Shown here: one piece after another, positions 48,631-56,747 of the stretch | Layout: each line of letters begins with the position of its first letter | Position numbering within the stretch: position 1 is the first letter of the stretch | Origin: Oscillibacter valericigenes | GTDB lineage: Bacteria > Bacillota > Clostridia > Oscillospirales > Oscillospiraceae | Assembly (NCBI RefSeq): GCF_021531915.1 | Contig: NZ_JAFBIV010000010.1 | Span: 19,348-83,347 of the forward strand | Reading direction: 5' to 3' | Length of the DNA: 64,000 nt | Notes under the pieces: generated by a model | What the model was told of the DNA's origin: nothing | The model's database searches: none | What the model saw: only the letters and a program-made list of their open reading frames with translations | Made by a program: the position numbers and the translations under genes

Positions 48631-49319
48631 GACGAATAGTGAAAAAATGTTGCCAAATCGTTGCCACGGAGAGGCTCATACTAAAACCTGATAAAAAGGT
48701 TTATAAGATTTTTATAGTGCAAAGCACGTCAGGTTTTTATGAGACGGTGTGGCGCACGGAAGGTGCGACACAAGCGTGCGTAGCACGCGGGATTTCAAGT
48801 GAAACTTTTTAATTTGAAATCAGTATCAGACGGTCAAAAGTCCCTGATTTTCAAGGGCATCCGGTCTCTCTGAAATTATTGTGGTTGTGCTTTTAATTTT
48901 GGGCTGTTTCTCCCGAAAATTTTGTCCTTCTTGAACTACACCCGATGCAAATCCAGAGCCTCAAAAAGACGTCCTTTCCCTCGCCATCCCCTCACGTCCT
49001 CCTCACGCCCATTCGCCCCTGCGGGGGAGCAAAACATCGTGAACGCCTCTCTGATTTCTCATTCGAAATTGATTCGAACTTACCCCGAAGCCCTTGAAAA
49101 CACTGGACTTTTTGCCGATGCAAAGCCAGAGGGCACATAGGACGTGCGTTTGGGCTGGGGGGAAAGCCAGAGGAAAATTTGAGAGGTCGAAATCTGAATC
49201 AGCTCAAAAAAAGAAACCCAAGCAGCTCAGTGATGAACTACTTGGGTTTTGGTTTTGATTTGATTATAATGGTCCAAAATCATGGGTAAAAAGGCCCAAA
49301 ATTTTTGGAACGAAGACAT
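48631..49319. other. Gene-free mosaic of element ends
   Basis: About 690 bases without a supported gene. It holds GTTGCCA at 48649 and 48660 (11-bp period) and small hairpins CGTGC/GCACG (about 48773-48790) and GATTTCAA/TTTGAAATC (48791-48821). CCGATGCAAAkCCAGAG is directly repeated at 48942 and 49115 (one mismatch). CCTTGAAAACACTGG at 49092 has its exact complement at 57444 and a near copy at 25454. It looks like the joined ends of old integrations. Confidence 0.5.
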
Positions 49320-49332
49320 TTACTCCCATTCG
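49320..49332. other. Left attachment core of the tet(W) element
   Basis: TTACTCCCATTCG, matching the guaA terminus TTATTCCCATTCG at 57477 except at base 4, the same base at which the miniature element's left core differs from its guaA copy. Confidence 0.65.
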
Positions 49333-49434
49333 CAAAATGAAACTTAATTCTAAACGCTTTTGTTTGGGAGATTTGATATCATTTGATTTTTCCTGATACC
49401 TATTATCCTTATCCTATGGGCTTGCCGAACTTTT

Positions 49435-49467
49435 GCTATCATTTGGCTATCAAGGAAATGGCTATCA
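49435..49467. repeat. Left-end GCTATCA repeats of the tet(W) element
   Basis: GCTATCA at 49435, 49446 (11-bp step) and 49461 (15-bp step), 115 bp inside the left core; same heptamer at the right end (57401, 57412). Confidence 0.7.
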
Positions 49468-49559
49468 ACGGTAAAATTAGATTGGTTTCTCTGGTGGTTT
49501 ACAACTACATTTTACCACGAAAGACAGGGAAATGCAATAACCTTCCTCGCTGTGGTGTA

Positions 49560-51479
49560 TCAAGTGATCTTACTGAACATATGGCGCACCTTGTCCAGGC
49601 GGCTGTTTGGACGGCGGGGCTGGATGACCGGCTGGCCGACAGCGGCCTGATACCCTTTTAGCTCTGTAAGGCATACGCTCTGCCCGTTGGTGTAAAAGGC
49701 CAGATCAGTACGGTATGCCTGTATACAGCGGGCGGGAATCTCGCCAGTAAAGACAACTTCATCCTTTTTTACCTGGGCCGTTTCGATGGTGGCACAGTAT
49801 TTCGGTGCATCATGATAAGCCCTGGAAAGGTATTCCTGGGGCGCATAGAGGGTGAAGGAGAGATAAGGTTCCAGCAGCTGCGTCCCCGATTCCTTCAATG
49901 CCTGTTCCAATACAATCGGGGCCAATGAGCGGAAGTCCGCCGGCGTGCTGACTGGACTGTAATAAAGCCCGTATTCAAAGCAAATCTTACAGTCCGTTAC
50001 GTTCCAGCCGAACAAGCCCTGCTCCAGCCCGTAACGGATACCATCCCTGACAGCGTTTTGAAAACTCTGGTTCAAGTATCCCAGCGAAACCCGGCTCTCG
50101 TATTGTACGCCGGAGCCAAGCGGGAGTGGTGTAACAGACAGTCCGATAGATGCCCAAAACGGGTTGGGCGGCACCTCGATATGGATGGTGTGGCTGGCTG
50201 CTTTGAGCGGCCGCTCCATATAAATGACGGTGGGTTCCTTTACCACTGTTTCAATCTTGTATTTTTCCGACAGCAAAGCGGAAACGACCTCCAACTGCAC
50301 CCGGCCCAAAAAAGAAAGAATGATCTCATGGGTGATGGAATCCACTTCGCAGCGCAAAAGCGGGTCAGTATCCGCAAGTTGCGTAAGAGCGTCCAGCAGC
50401 CGTTCTCTTTGCGCTGCCGTTTTCGGCGCAATCGTCGTCCGCAGCATGGGGAGGGGGGCCTCGCGCCACCTTTTACGAGGGAGCCGGGTGTTGTCCCCCA
50501 ATACGTCGTTTAATCCCACGCTGTCGCTGGGAAGAATGACAATTTCGCCCTTGTGGGCGGTGTCTGTCCGAACAATCTCCCCTTTGGATGGAATACGCAT
50601 CTCTGTGATTTTCAGCTTTTCTCTCCCGGCCAGAGCCACCGTATCCCGCAGGCGCAGCGTTCCGCTGTATAGCCGCAAATAGATGAGCCGCTGGCCACAA
50701 TCTGTATACTCCACCTTGAAAACGCTGCCGCATAGGGCGTCGCTCCCCTGTTCCCCAATCGGTTGGAACAGCCCTGTCACCGCATCCATCAACGGTTGAA
50801 TGCCAAGGCCCTTTTTGGCGCTGCCATGATAGACCGGGAACAGGGAGGCGTCTTGAACCCGCCGCTGTTCCTCCTGCGCAAGTTCTTCCCGGCTGATTGG
50901 TTCTCCTGCGATATACTTTTCCAATAATTCATCGTTATTTTCGATGACCGCATCCCATGCTTCTATGTCGGTATTTTCCTCCAGGACTATTTCCGGGGAC
51001 AGCGACACCGTCTGCTTGATGATAATATCGGCGGAGAGCTTATCCCGAACAGACTGATACACGCCCTGCAAATCAACGCCAGCCTGGTCGATCTTATTGA
51101 TAAAGATAACGGTGGGAATGTCCATTTTCCGCAGGGCATGGAACAGAACACGGGTCTGGGCCTGCACACCATCTTTAGCGGAGATCACCAAGATGGCCCC
51201 ATCTAAAACAGCCAAAGAGCGGTACACCTCCGCCAAAAAATCCATGTGGCCGGGCGTATCCACAATGTTGACTTTACATCTGTGCCACTGGAAGGAAGTG
51301 ACTGCCGCTTGAATGGTAATCCCACGCTGCCGCTCCAAAAGCATGGTGTCCGTCCTCGTTGTCCCTTTTTCGACGCTCCCCGGTTCTGAAATGGCTCCGC
51401 TGGCATATAGCAGGCTCTCCGTCAAGGTTGTCTTTCCAGCGTCTACATGGGCAAGAATCCCGATATTGATAATGTTCAT
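49560..51479 (-). CDS. tet(W): Tetracycline resistance ribosomal protection protein Tet(W)
   Basis: A 639-residue EF-G-like GTPase that removes tetracycline from the ribosome. Starts [20 protein letters not shown], with G2 [11 protein letters not shown]3 DTPGHMDF and G4 NKIDQAG all canonical, and ends in the Tet(W)-type tail [15 protein letters not shown]. Length and sequence fit Tet(W) as I remember it, with scattered substitutions; a mosaic with tet(O)/tet(32) cannot be excluded without alignment. ATG 51479 follows GGAGGAT. Upstream leader peptide and terminator indicate attenuation control. Confidence 0.93.
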   Translation of the reverse strand: MNIINIGILAHVDAGKTTLTESLLYASGAISEPGSVEKGTTRTDTMLLERQRGITIQAAVTSFQWHRCKVNIVDTPGHMDFLAEVYRSLAVLDGAILVISAKDGVQAQTRVLFHALRKMDIPTVIFINKIDQAGVDLQGVYQSVRDKLSADIIIKQTVSLSPEIVLEENTDIEAWDAVIENNDELLEKYIAGEPISREELAQEEQRRVQDASLFPVYHGSAKKGLGIQPLMDAVTGLFQPIGEQGSDALCGSVFKVEYTDCGQRLIYLRLYSGTLRLRDTVALAGREKLKITEMRIPSKGEIVRTDTAHKGEIVILPSDSVGLNDVLGDNTRLPRKRWREAPLPMLRTTIAPKTAAQRERLLDALTQLADTDPLLRCEVDSITHEIILSFLGRVQLEVVSALLSEKYKIETVVKEPTVIYMERPLKAASHTIHIEVPPNPFWASIGLSVTPLPLGSGVQYESRVSLGYLNQSFQNAVRDGIRYGLEQGLFGWNVTDCKICFEYGLYYSPVSTPADFRSLAPIVLEQALKESGTQLLEPYLSFTLYAPQEYLSRAYHDAPKYCATIETAQVKKDEVVFTGEIPARCIQAYRTDLAFYTNGQSVCLTELKGYQAAVGQPVIQPRRPNSRLDKVRHMFSKIT

Positions 51480-51517
51480 GTCTATCCTCCATACAAGGCC
51501 CAAATGGGCGCAAAAAT

Positions 51518-51547
51518 CCCCAGCGGCTAATACTTTTACCGCTGGGG
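51518..51547 (-). terminator. Attenuator terminator of tet(W)
   Basis: Stem CCCCAGCGG / CCGCTGGGG followed on the minus strand by ATTTTTG, 39 bases before the tet(W) start. Its loop contains AAAAGTATT (minus strand), complementary to AATACTTTT at the end of the leader ORF, allowing an alternative fold, as in other tet(M)-class leaders. Confidence 0.75.
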
Positions 51548-51611
51548 ATCATGACTTCGGACAAACAGAAGTATGACGGCTTACATGAGCCGCTGTCCGT
51601 CACGATATTTA

Positions 51612-51686
51612 CTAAAAAGGCAAAAGTATTCTTAAATTGGGTACAAAAACTAAGCCCCTGCAAGGGGCAATCATTTTTGCGCCCAT
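51612..51686 (-). CDS. tet(W) leader peptide (24 residues)
   Basis: Short ORF on the minus strand beginning MGAKMIAPCRGLVFVPNLRI and ending LLPF, followed by the attenuator. This is the known arrangement for ribosomal-protection tet genes, where slow leader translation under tetracycline allows readthrough. Confidence 0.7.
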   Translation of the reverse strand: MGAKMIAPCRGLVFVPNLRILLPF

Positions 51687-51805
51687 TATCAAATTTTATT
51701 TAAGAATACCTTGCCGCATATTTGGTAGACTCCTCAAATCAGGATAATAGCAGTATATCATAGTACACTCTAAAATGCAAGAAGTTTTTACCCGCTGTCC
51801 CAAAT

Positions 51806-51842
51806 AAATCAGGAGGGCATTCACCGGGACACCCTCCGATTT
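51806..51842 (-). terminator. Hairpin between the TnpV remnant and the tet(W) leader
   Basis: AAATC-A-GGAGGG pairs with CCCTCC-GATTT (one bulge). It separates the tet(W) transcript from the mobilisation genes read in the same direction. Confidence 0.5.
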
Positions 51843-51848
51843 GGGGCC

Positions 51849-51963
51849 TCATGCGCAAATAATTTCTGTGTCCACGATTTCCGCCGCACACGCCCGAATA
51901 TTGTTAGTCCCTCTGCAACTCATACCACAGACCGTTGCCCTCGTCAAAGATGTACTTTTCCAT
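51849..51963 (-). pseudogene. TnpV remnant
   Basis: Starts with a good ribosome site and MEKYIFDEGNGLWYELQRD (19 codons, stop at 51904), then in another frame NNIRACAAEIVDTEIICA to 51849. These are the two ends of TnpV, a small protein of clostridial mobile elements, with the middle deleted. Confidence 0.65.
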
Positions 51964-51986
51964 GAAATTACCTCCATTTTTTGTGA

Positions 51987-53330
51987 TTATCGTGCGCCTA
52001 CCCTTATTTTTGACCTTGCACCCCATTTCTGCTCCTTTTCGACCTGTTCCTGCTGGTAAGCTGCCTCCAGTATCCTGTCCGCCTGTTCCGGGCCAATGGC
52101 CCGTCTGACCCGCTCATAGTCCCTGACTTGCCCTTTCAAGCCGTCCCTCTCGGCACAAACCTCATAAATCCTGGCTGACAGGGAGCCGTTCTTACTGACC
52201 TCACGATCATAGGCGCTCTGCAACCGCTCAAACTTGCTCTTGAGGTCGAAGTAGGCCCGGTAGACGGAGCGCAGCACCTTGACGATCTTCTCCCAAAGGG
52301 GCTTGGCCTTTTTCTCCCGGTAGGACTTGGCCGATTCCAGCGGCCCCGCCTCCGGCAGCGTCCGCTCCGGGTCGTCGGAGAAGTCCGCCGCCAGTTTCTC
52401 CATGCCCTTGAGCAAGGGCGCTACATCGTCCAGCTTAGCCCTGGCCTGGGCCGCTTTCTTCTCAGCTGATGCTGCCTCCTTATTCTTTTTGTCGGCCTCA
52501 ACCTGGGCCAGCGCCGACACCTCTTGAAGCTGTGCAAGCCGTTCCTGCTCACGCTCCGTCTTGAACTGCGTAACAGTCAAATGTTCTTCGGAACTACCAC
52601 GTTCCCCACGCTCTACATCGTCATAGCCAGCGGAGCGCATATGCTCAAAGAAATCATCTTGCAGGACACTGTACGACTTTCGTAGAACGGGTTTGCCCTT
52701 AGCTGTGCGTAACGGCTCCCCGGTAGTTTCGTCCAGAATGGGCTTGGACGCCCACTTCTTGCTCATGCTCACCTGCATGATCGTTTCCTTGACCTTGCCC
52801 ACCAGGGACTTGTCCTTGCACCGCTTTGTCCAGCGTATCTCCTTCTCCACTACCGGGATATAAACCACATGGAGGTGGTAGTGGTACACGTCCTCCCCCA
52901 GCGCCTCGGACATGGCCCGGTTGCGCTCGTCAGCGTGCATGACCGCCGACAAAATATACTGCTCTCCGCCCACGATTTTGATTGCGGCTTTATAGGCTTC
53001 GGTGTAAAATTGTTTTGCGAAGTCATACCCGCCGTGATTGTAGAAGTAAGCGGAGTTTACATCAAAGACCAACTCACCGTATCGAAAGGCATCCTCCTTG
53101 ATGCCACGGGTGGAGATCACGCCGTCGGCCTCCATTTGAGCAAACATCTCCCGATACCCGGCAGACGGGGTTTTGAAATGGACATTGAGCGGCGTCCGCT
53201 CCAGTACAATGTCCTGATTGACATAGGAATCCTTCTCACGCTCGTTGTGCTGCTGGGTGTTACCGATCTTGGTTTCGGTCAGCCTCATATTTCTTGCGTT
53301 GGTACGGTCAATACCGTCGCCTCTCGCCAT
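51987..53330 (-). CDS. MobV-family relaxase (plasmid recombination/mobilization enzyme)
   Basis: A 447-residue Mob/Pre protein that nicks oriT and pilots single-stranded DNA in transfer. Seen: MARGDGIDRTNARNMRLTET start, the tyrosine/asparagine-rich segment DVNSAYFYNHGGYDFAKQFY, and the histidine motif YHYHLHVVYIPVV (HxH metal site, about residue 155). A long coiled coil follows (KTEREQERLAQLQEVSALAQ and later heptads), then a basic tail. ATG 53330 has GGGAGG upstream. A MobV-like oriT lies about 75-100 bases upstream. Confidence 0.9.
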   Translation of the reverse strand: MARGDGIDRTNARNMRLTETKIGNTQQHNEREKDSYVNQDIVLERTPLNVHFKTPSAGYREMFAQMEADGVISTRGIKEDAFRYGELVFDVNSAYFYNHGGYDFAKQFYTEAYKAAIKIVGGEQYILSAVMHADERNRAMSEALGEDVYHYHLHVVYIPVVEKEIRWTKRCKDKSLVGKVKETIMQVSMSKKWASKPILDETTGEPLRTAKGKPVLRKSYSVLQDDFFEHMRSAGYDDVERGERGSSEEHLTVTQFKTEREQERLAQLQEVSALAQVEADKKNKEAASAEKKAAQARAKLDDVAPLLKGMEKLAADFSDDPERTLPEAGPLESAKSYREKKAKPLWEKIVKVLRSVYRAYFDLKSKFERLQSAYDREVSKNGSLSARIYEVCAERDGLKGQVRDYERVRRAIGPEQADRILEAAYQQEQVEKEQKWGARSKIRVGAR

Positions 53331-53405
53331 AGGCAAAAATCCTCCCATTTCAGATGTTTGGTTGTTGAAAATGGACGGGGGTTCGGGGAAGGCACTTCCT
53401 GCGGG

Positions 53406-53431
53406 AAGTGTAATAACCCACTATGACACTT
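53406..53431 (-). other. Candidate origin of transfer (oriT) for the MobV relaxase
   Basis: On the minus strand AAGTGT and ACACTT flank CATAGTGGG followed by TTATT. This resembles the pMV158-type nick region (TAGTGTG/TTATACTT), so the predicted nick is between 53417 and 53416. An adjacent IR GCACTTCC/GGGAAGTG and the repeat ACTTTCGC/GCGAAAGT (53429-53453) extend the structure. Confidence 0.6.
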
Positions 53432-53700
53432 TCGCCCCGTTGGTGCGAAAGTGCCGTGGGCTCTCCGAGGGGGTGCGGGGGCTTTGCCCCCGGCAACTGC
53501 GGTTGCCTCCCCCAGCAGGGCCGCCCTTTGAAAAGGGCGCCCTGCACCCCGCCTAAACTTTTCCACTCGCCGTTGGGCAGGTGGAAAGGCACAGCCTTTC
53601 CACCACCCGGCAAGTGTCCTCCGTGGGCCAAATATCAAGGGGTTCGGGTTGTATTGCCTTGCGGCAATCTCCACCCACAGGTATGCCCCCTTGACATTTG
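53432..53700. repeat. Cluster of GC-rich hairpins between relaxase and Rep genes
   Basis: At least five perfect small inverted repeats: CGGGGGC/GCCCCCG (53476-53492), GGCAAC/GTTGCC (53492-53507), GCCCTTT/AAAGGGC (about 53523-53538), GTGGAAAGGC/GCCTTTCCAC (53581-53603). An outer pair CAAATATCAAGGGG (53629) / CCCCTTGACATTTG (53687) has one mismatch. No gene is supported here. Confidence 0.75.
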
Positions 53701-53710
53701 ACCCCGCTCC

Positions 53711-53795
53711 CCGTGACAGCCGTGACGACCGTGACGATGTTTTGGACACCGCCCCCGCTCTCAAAAAAGCCGTCACAGCCGTCACGGTCGTCACG
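53711..53795. repeat. Iteron-like array, three direct units facing three inverted units
   Basis: CCGTGAC-type units at about 53711, 53720 and 53729 are followed by an AT-rich spacer and the opposite-strand units CGTCACA/CGTCACG/CGTCACG (53770-53794) ending at the Rep stop codon. Spacing about 9 bp. A replication or Rep-binding origin is inferred. Confidence 0.5.
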
Positions 53796-54945
53796 CTTGG
53801 GGAGGATCCAGGGTCAGGCTGATACTTCTCCCGGCGTGGGTGCGGGTGTTCTCATAGCGGATATGATAGTCCGTTGCCAGTTTCCCGGCCCGGACGTTCA
53901 GCCGCATCGCCAGGGCATTGGGCTTCATATCCACTTGCAGGGCTGCCGCCAACTCCGTGGCCGTACCGCCCCAGGACGGCCTCTCCGCCGTGATAAAGGC
54001 GGCTACGGCCTCCAGCACCGGGTCGGGGGGTTCTACCCACAACTCCGTTTCCATCCGCTCCAGTGTCCATGTCAGGTGTTCCTTGTCCTTAATGAGATAG
54101 AGCCGCTGGTCTTGCTGGTCACGTCCTACCACATCCAAGGTGGCGGTGCCGTCCGTCCGCTTCTCCTTCTGAAGAAGAAAGGCCCCGTCTGCTGCCCCCG
54201 ACAGGCCGTTGGTGCCGGAGATCATATCAAACTTGTCGTCGGCCTGCTGCTTCCGAGTGTGATGTACCAGTAGGAGGCAGACGCCGCAAGCGTCAGCAAG
54301 GCGTTTCAGCTTTCCTACCACCTCATAATCGTTGGCGTAGCTGTACTTATCCCCGCCAGCCTCCCGAATCTTCTGAAGGGTGTCAATGATAATCAGTTTG
54401 GTGTCTGGGTGTTCCTGCACGAATCGCTTTAGCTGTTCCTCCAGCCCGTTGCCGACCTGCTTTGCGCAGATGGAAAAGAGGAGGTCGTTGGTGCCGTCCA
54501 TGCCGAACATCCGGTAAAGCCGCTCCTGCAAGCGACGGTGATCGTCCTCCAGCGCCAGATAGAGGACAGTCCCCTTGTGAACGGGATAGTCCCACAGGGG
54601 GAGGCCCATGCTGACGTGGTAGGCAAGCTGGGCCATCAGAAACGACTTGCCTACCTTGGGCGCTCCCGCAAAGAGGTACGTCCCCGGATAGAGCAGACCG
54701 TCAATGACGGGCGGTCTGCTCTGATAGACGTTCTCGTACAACTCGTTCATGGAAATCGTGGGGAGATACGCCGGGTCGTTCATGCGCTGCATTTTCCGCA
54801 GCAGTTCCGCATAATTTTTTTCAGGGGGATTGTTTTCTGTCGTTTCCTCTGTTATACTTGCGGTAGGTGTTTGTGAAATGGGCTGTTCCCCGTCTGCGCC
54901 AACAGACGGAACCGGGACAGTCCTTTTCGTTTCTCTGGAATCCAT
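53791..54945 (-). CDS. RepA-like AAA/RecA-fold ATPase
   Basis: A 384-residue protein with a RecA-like core resembling the hexameric RSF1010 RepA helicase group: LYPGTYLFAGAPKVGKSFLM (Walker A AGAPKVGKS, about residue 95), TVLYLALEDDHRRLQERL, Walker B TKLIIIDTLQKIRE and CGVCLLLVHHTRK, with a C-terminal winged-helix-like part. Such proteins accompany MobV relaxases on mobilizable elements and may unwind the element for replication or transfer. Start ATG 54945 (a TTG at 54948 is in frame), with AAGGAGG upstream. Confidence 0.82.
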   Translation of the reverse strand: MDSRETKRTVPVPSVGADGEQPISQTPTASITEETTENNPPEKNYAELLRKMQRMNDPAYLPTISMNELYENVYQSRPPVIDGLLYPGTYLFAGAPKVGKSFLMAQLAYHVSMGLPLWDYPVHKGTVLYLALEDDHRRLQERLYRMFGMDGTNDLLFSICAKQVGNGLEEQLKRFVQEHPDTKLIIIDTLQKIREAGGDKYSYANDYEVVGKLKRLADACGVCLLLVHHTRKQQADDKFDMISGTNGLSGAADGAFLLQKEKRTDGTATLDVVGRDQQDQRLYLIKDKEHLTWTLERMETELWVEPPDPVLEAVAAFITAERPSWGGTATELAAALQVDMKPNALAMRLNVRAGKLATDYHIRYENTRTHAGRSISLTLDPPQA

Positions 54946-54952
54946 CAATCTA

Positions 54953-55273
54953 TCAATCCTCCTTCATGCCGCCCATGATAGCGGCGATCATCTGAATGGT
55001 GTCCAGCAGTTCATCGTCCACGCCAGCCCCGTCCTCGGCCCGCCGCAGTTCGTCCAGAACGGCGGCAAGCTGGTCACGCAGGGCTTTGTAGACCTTGGGA
55101 TTACCCTGTACCACTACGTCCCGGCACAGGAGGCGTCTTGTGATGTAGTCCTGCTTTGTCAGGCCGGAGAGCCGCACAGCGGCCTCGATCTGTTCATCTT
55201 CCTCCGGGGACACCCGGAAGGCCACGGTCTTGTTCCTCCAGCGATTTTTGTTGTCTCGGTTTTTCAGTGACAT
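54953..55273 (-). CDS. Ribbon-helix-helix relaxosome-type protein
   Basis: A 106-residue protein with an N-terminal RHH-like segment NKTVAFRVSPEEDEQIEAAV, then RLSGLTKQDYITRRLLC, as in MobC-like accessory proteins that bind oriT or regulate element genes, and a helical C-terminus. It starts 2 bases after the integrase stop and lies 7 bases before the Rep gene, forming one operon int-rhh-rep. Confidence 0.75.
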   Translation of the reverse strand: MSLKNRDNKNRWRNKTVAFRVSPEEDEQIEAAVRLSGLTKQDYITRRLLCRDVVVQGNPKVYKALRDQLAAVLDELRRAEDGAGVDDELLDTIQMIAAIMGGMKED

Positions 55274-55275
55274 GG

Positions 55276-56352
55276 TTACGTTCCCATCCTTTCAAAGTCC
55301 AGTTTGTCCGCCATCTCCGTCTGCCTTGTAGGAAACAGATGGGCGTAGCGGTAGGTGATATCGATACTCTCATGCCCCACCCGGTCAGCGATTGCCAGGG
55401 CGGTGAAGCCCATATCAATCAGCAGGGAAATGTGTGAATGTCGGAGGTCGTGAATTCTGATCCGCTTCACTCCCGCCGCTTTCGCACCTCTGTCCATTTC
55501 ATGGTGGAGATAGTGCTTGCTGACAGGGAAAATCCGTTCATTTGCCCCGGTGCTGTAAAACATCTTTAAGTAGTCCTCCATCTCTCCACAGAGGAATTTG
55601 GGCATCTTAATGACACGGTTGCTCTTTTTCGTCTTAGGAGTGGTAATCACGTCCTTGCCCTTGAGCCGCTGATAGGATTTGCTGATGGACACTGTACCCG
55701 CCTCAAAGTCGAAGTCTGTTGGGGTGAGGGCCAGCAGTTCCCCCTCCCGGATACCGCACCAGTAGAGCATTTCAAAGGCATAGTAGGAGAGGGGCTTGTC
55801 CATCATGGCGTCGGCAAATTTCAGATACTCTTCCTTCGTCCAGAACAGCATTTCACGCCGTTCCTCCACCCCCATGTTCCCGGCCTTGGCCGCAGGATTG
55901 ACCTGGAGGCCGTAGTAGCGGACAGCATGGTTAAAGAGGGCACTTAACTGATTGTGGACGGTTTTGAGATAGGTAGGGGAATAGGGTTTTCCCTTGGCGT
56001 CCGTTAACCCTCGGATCGCGTTCTGCCAGTCCATCACGTCCTTGGCGGTGATTTCCGACAATTTCCGTTTTCCAAAATACGGCAGGATTTTCTTCTGGAT
56101 GATGCTTTCTTTTGTCAGCCAGGTGTTCAGTTTCAGCTTGGGCTTCATATCCTTCTCATAGAGCTGGGCGAAGCTCTCAAAGGTCATGTTCACATCGGCC
56201 TGCTTTTGCATCAGAAACTCCCGTTCCCACGCCTGGGCCTCTTTCTTGGTGGCAAAGCCACGCTTTAACTTCTGCTGGCGCTCTCCTTTCCAGTCCGTAT
56301 AGCGGAATTGGACGTACCAAGTGCCGTTGGCCTTGTTCTTAAACGCCGCCAT
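55276..56352 (-). CDS. int: Tyrosine site-specific recombinase (integrase)
   Basis: A 358-residue phage-type integrase. N-terminal arm-binding region (AAFKNKANGTWYVQFRYTDW), SAM-like core-binding domain (about 60-160) and catalytic domain with Arg in YWCGIREGELLAL (about 201), the HDLRHSH box (about 300), the GHESIDITYRYAHL segment and nucleophile Tyr (about 332). Inserts the element at the guaA 3' end by inference from the flanking cores. ATG 56352 follows AAAGGAG. Followed by the RHH and Rep genes. Confidence 0.95.
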   Translation of the reverse strand: MAAFKNKANGTWYVQFRYTDWKGERQQKLKRGFATKKEAQAWEREFLMQKQADVNMTFESFAQLYEKDMKPKLKLNTWLTKESIIQKKILPYFGKRKLSEITAKDVMDWQNAIRGLTDAKGKPYSPTYLKTVHNQLSALFNHAVRYYGLQVNPAAKAGNMGVEERREMLFWTKEEYLKFADAMMDKPLSYYAFEMLYWCGIREGELLALTPTDFDFEAGTVSISKSYQRLKGKDVITTPKTKKSNRVIKMPKFLCGEMEDYLKMFYSTGANERIFPVSKHYLHHEMDRGAKAAGVKRIRIHDLRHSHISLLIDMGFTALAIADRVGHESIDITYRYAHLFPTRQTEMADKLDFERMGT

Positions 56353-56355
56353 AGG

Positions 56356-56556
56356 TTAATCACTCCTTTCGCTCTGGCTTCTTGTGCCATAAAATTTTTC
56401 GTGGAAGAATTTGCGGTCGATGCGGCCTGAAATGGTAATACAGCCCGTCTTTTTCAACTCCGCATTCATAGAACGAATCAGCTTATAGGCATAGGGGACA
56501 GAAACCCCTAATTCCTCCGCTACCTCGTCCACCCGCATGAACATGGTGCTTGCCAT
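56356..56556 (-). CDS. xis: Excisionase (AlpA/Xis-like winged helix)
   Basis: A 66-residue DNA-binding protein: MFMRVDEVAEELGVSVPYAY, KLIRSMNAELKKTG, then ITISGRIDRKFFHEKFYG. Directs excision with the integrase, whose start is 3 bases downstream of the xis stop. ATG 56556 has AAAGGAGG upstream. Homologous to the truncated copy in the miniature element. Confidence 0.85.
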   Translation of the reverse strand: MASTMFMRVDEVAEELGVSVPYAYKLIRSMNAELKKTGCITISGRIDRKFFHEKFYGTRSQSERSD

Positions 56557-56615
56557 TGTGCGCTCACCTCCTTTCATGGCCCCAGAACTAAGCCTTTATG
56601 CTTAACCTATTATAA

Positions 56616-56710
56616 CTAAGCAAATTTGCTTTGTCAAGTGGCTTGCGGAATAATTTTTAACTTTTTTGTTTAAGATACTCTTGACTGTTACTAAGCGAAT
56701 ATGTTATACT
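56616..56710. promoter_or_regulatory. Divergent xis/XRE promoter region with operators
   Basis: Operator-like CTAAGCAAATTTGCTT (56616-56631, containing AAGCAAATTTGCTT) and CTAAGCGAATATG (56691-56703). The second sits between the -35 TTGACT (56681) and -10 TATACT (56705) of the XRE gene. The miniature element carries the same motifs at 24591 and 24621. Confidence 0.65.
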
Positions 56711-56747
56711 ACTTTCGACAGAAACCACCAGATAGGAGTTGGCATTT

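Larger units (their letters stand above)
44081..48730. mobile_element. Degraded integrated island at the left of the guaA stack
   Basis: Left end is defined by the guaA-like core (44081) and, 115 bp inside, the repeat pair GTGGTCA/GCGGTCA with 11-bp period (44196/44207). The right limit is less sure: a repeat pair GTTGCCA with 11-bp period lies at 48649/48660, and by the spacing in the other two elements a core would be expected near 48725, where none is recognisable. Cargo: TetR, GNAT, isochorismatase-like hydrolase, a small protein and a deletion-scarred ABC exporter. No integrase or mobilisation gene remains. Confidence 0.5.
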
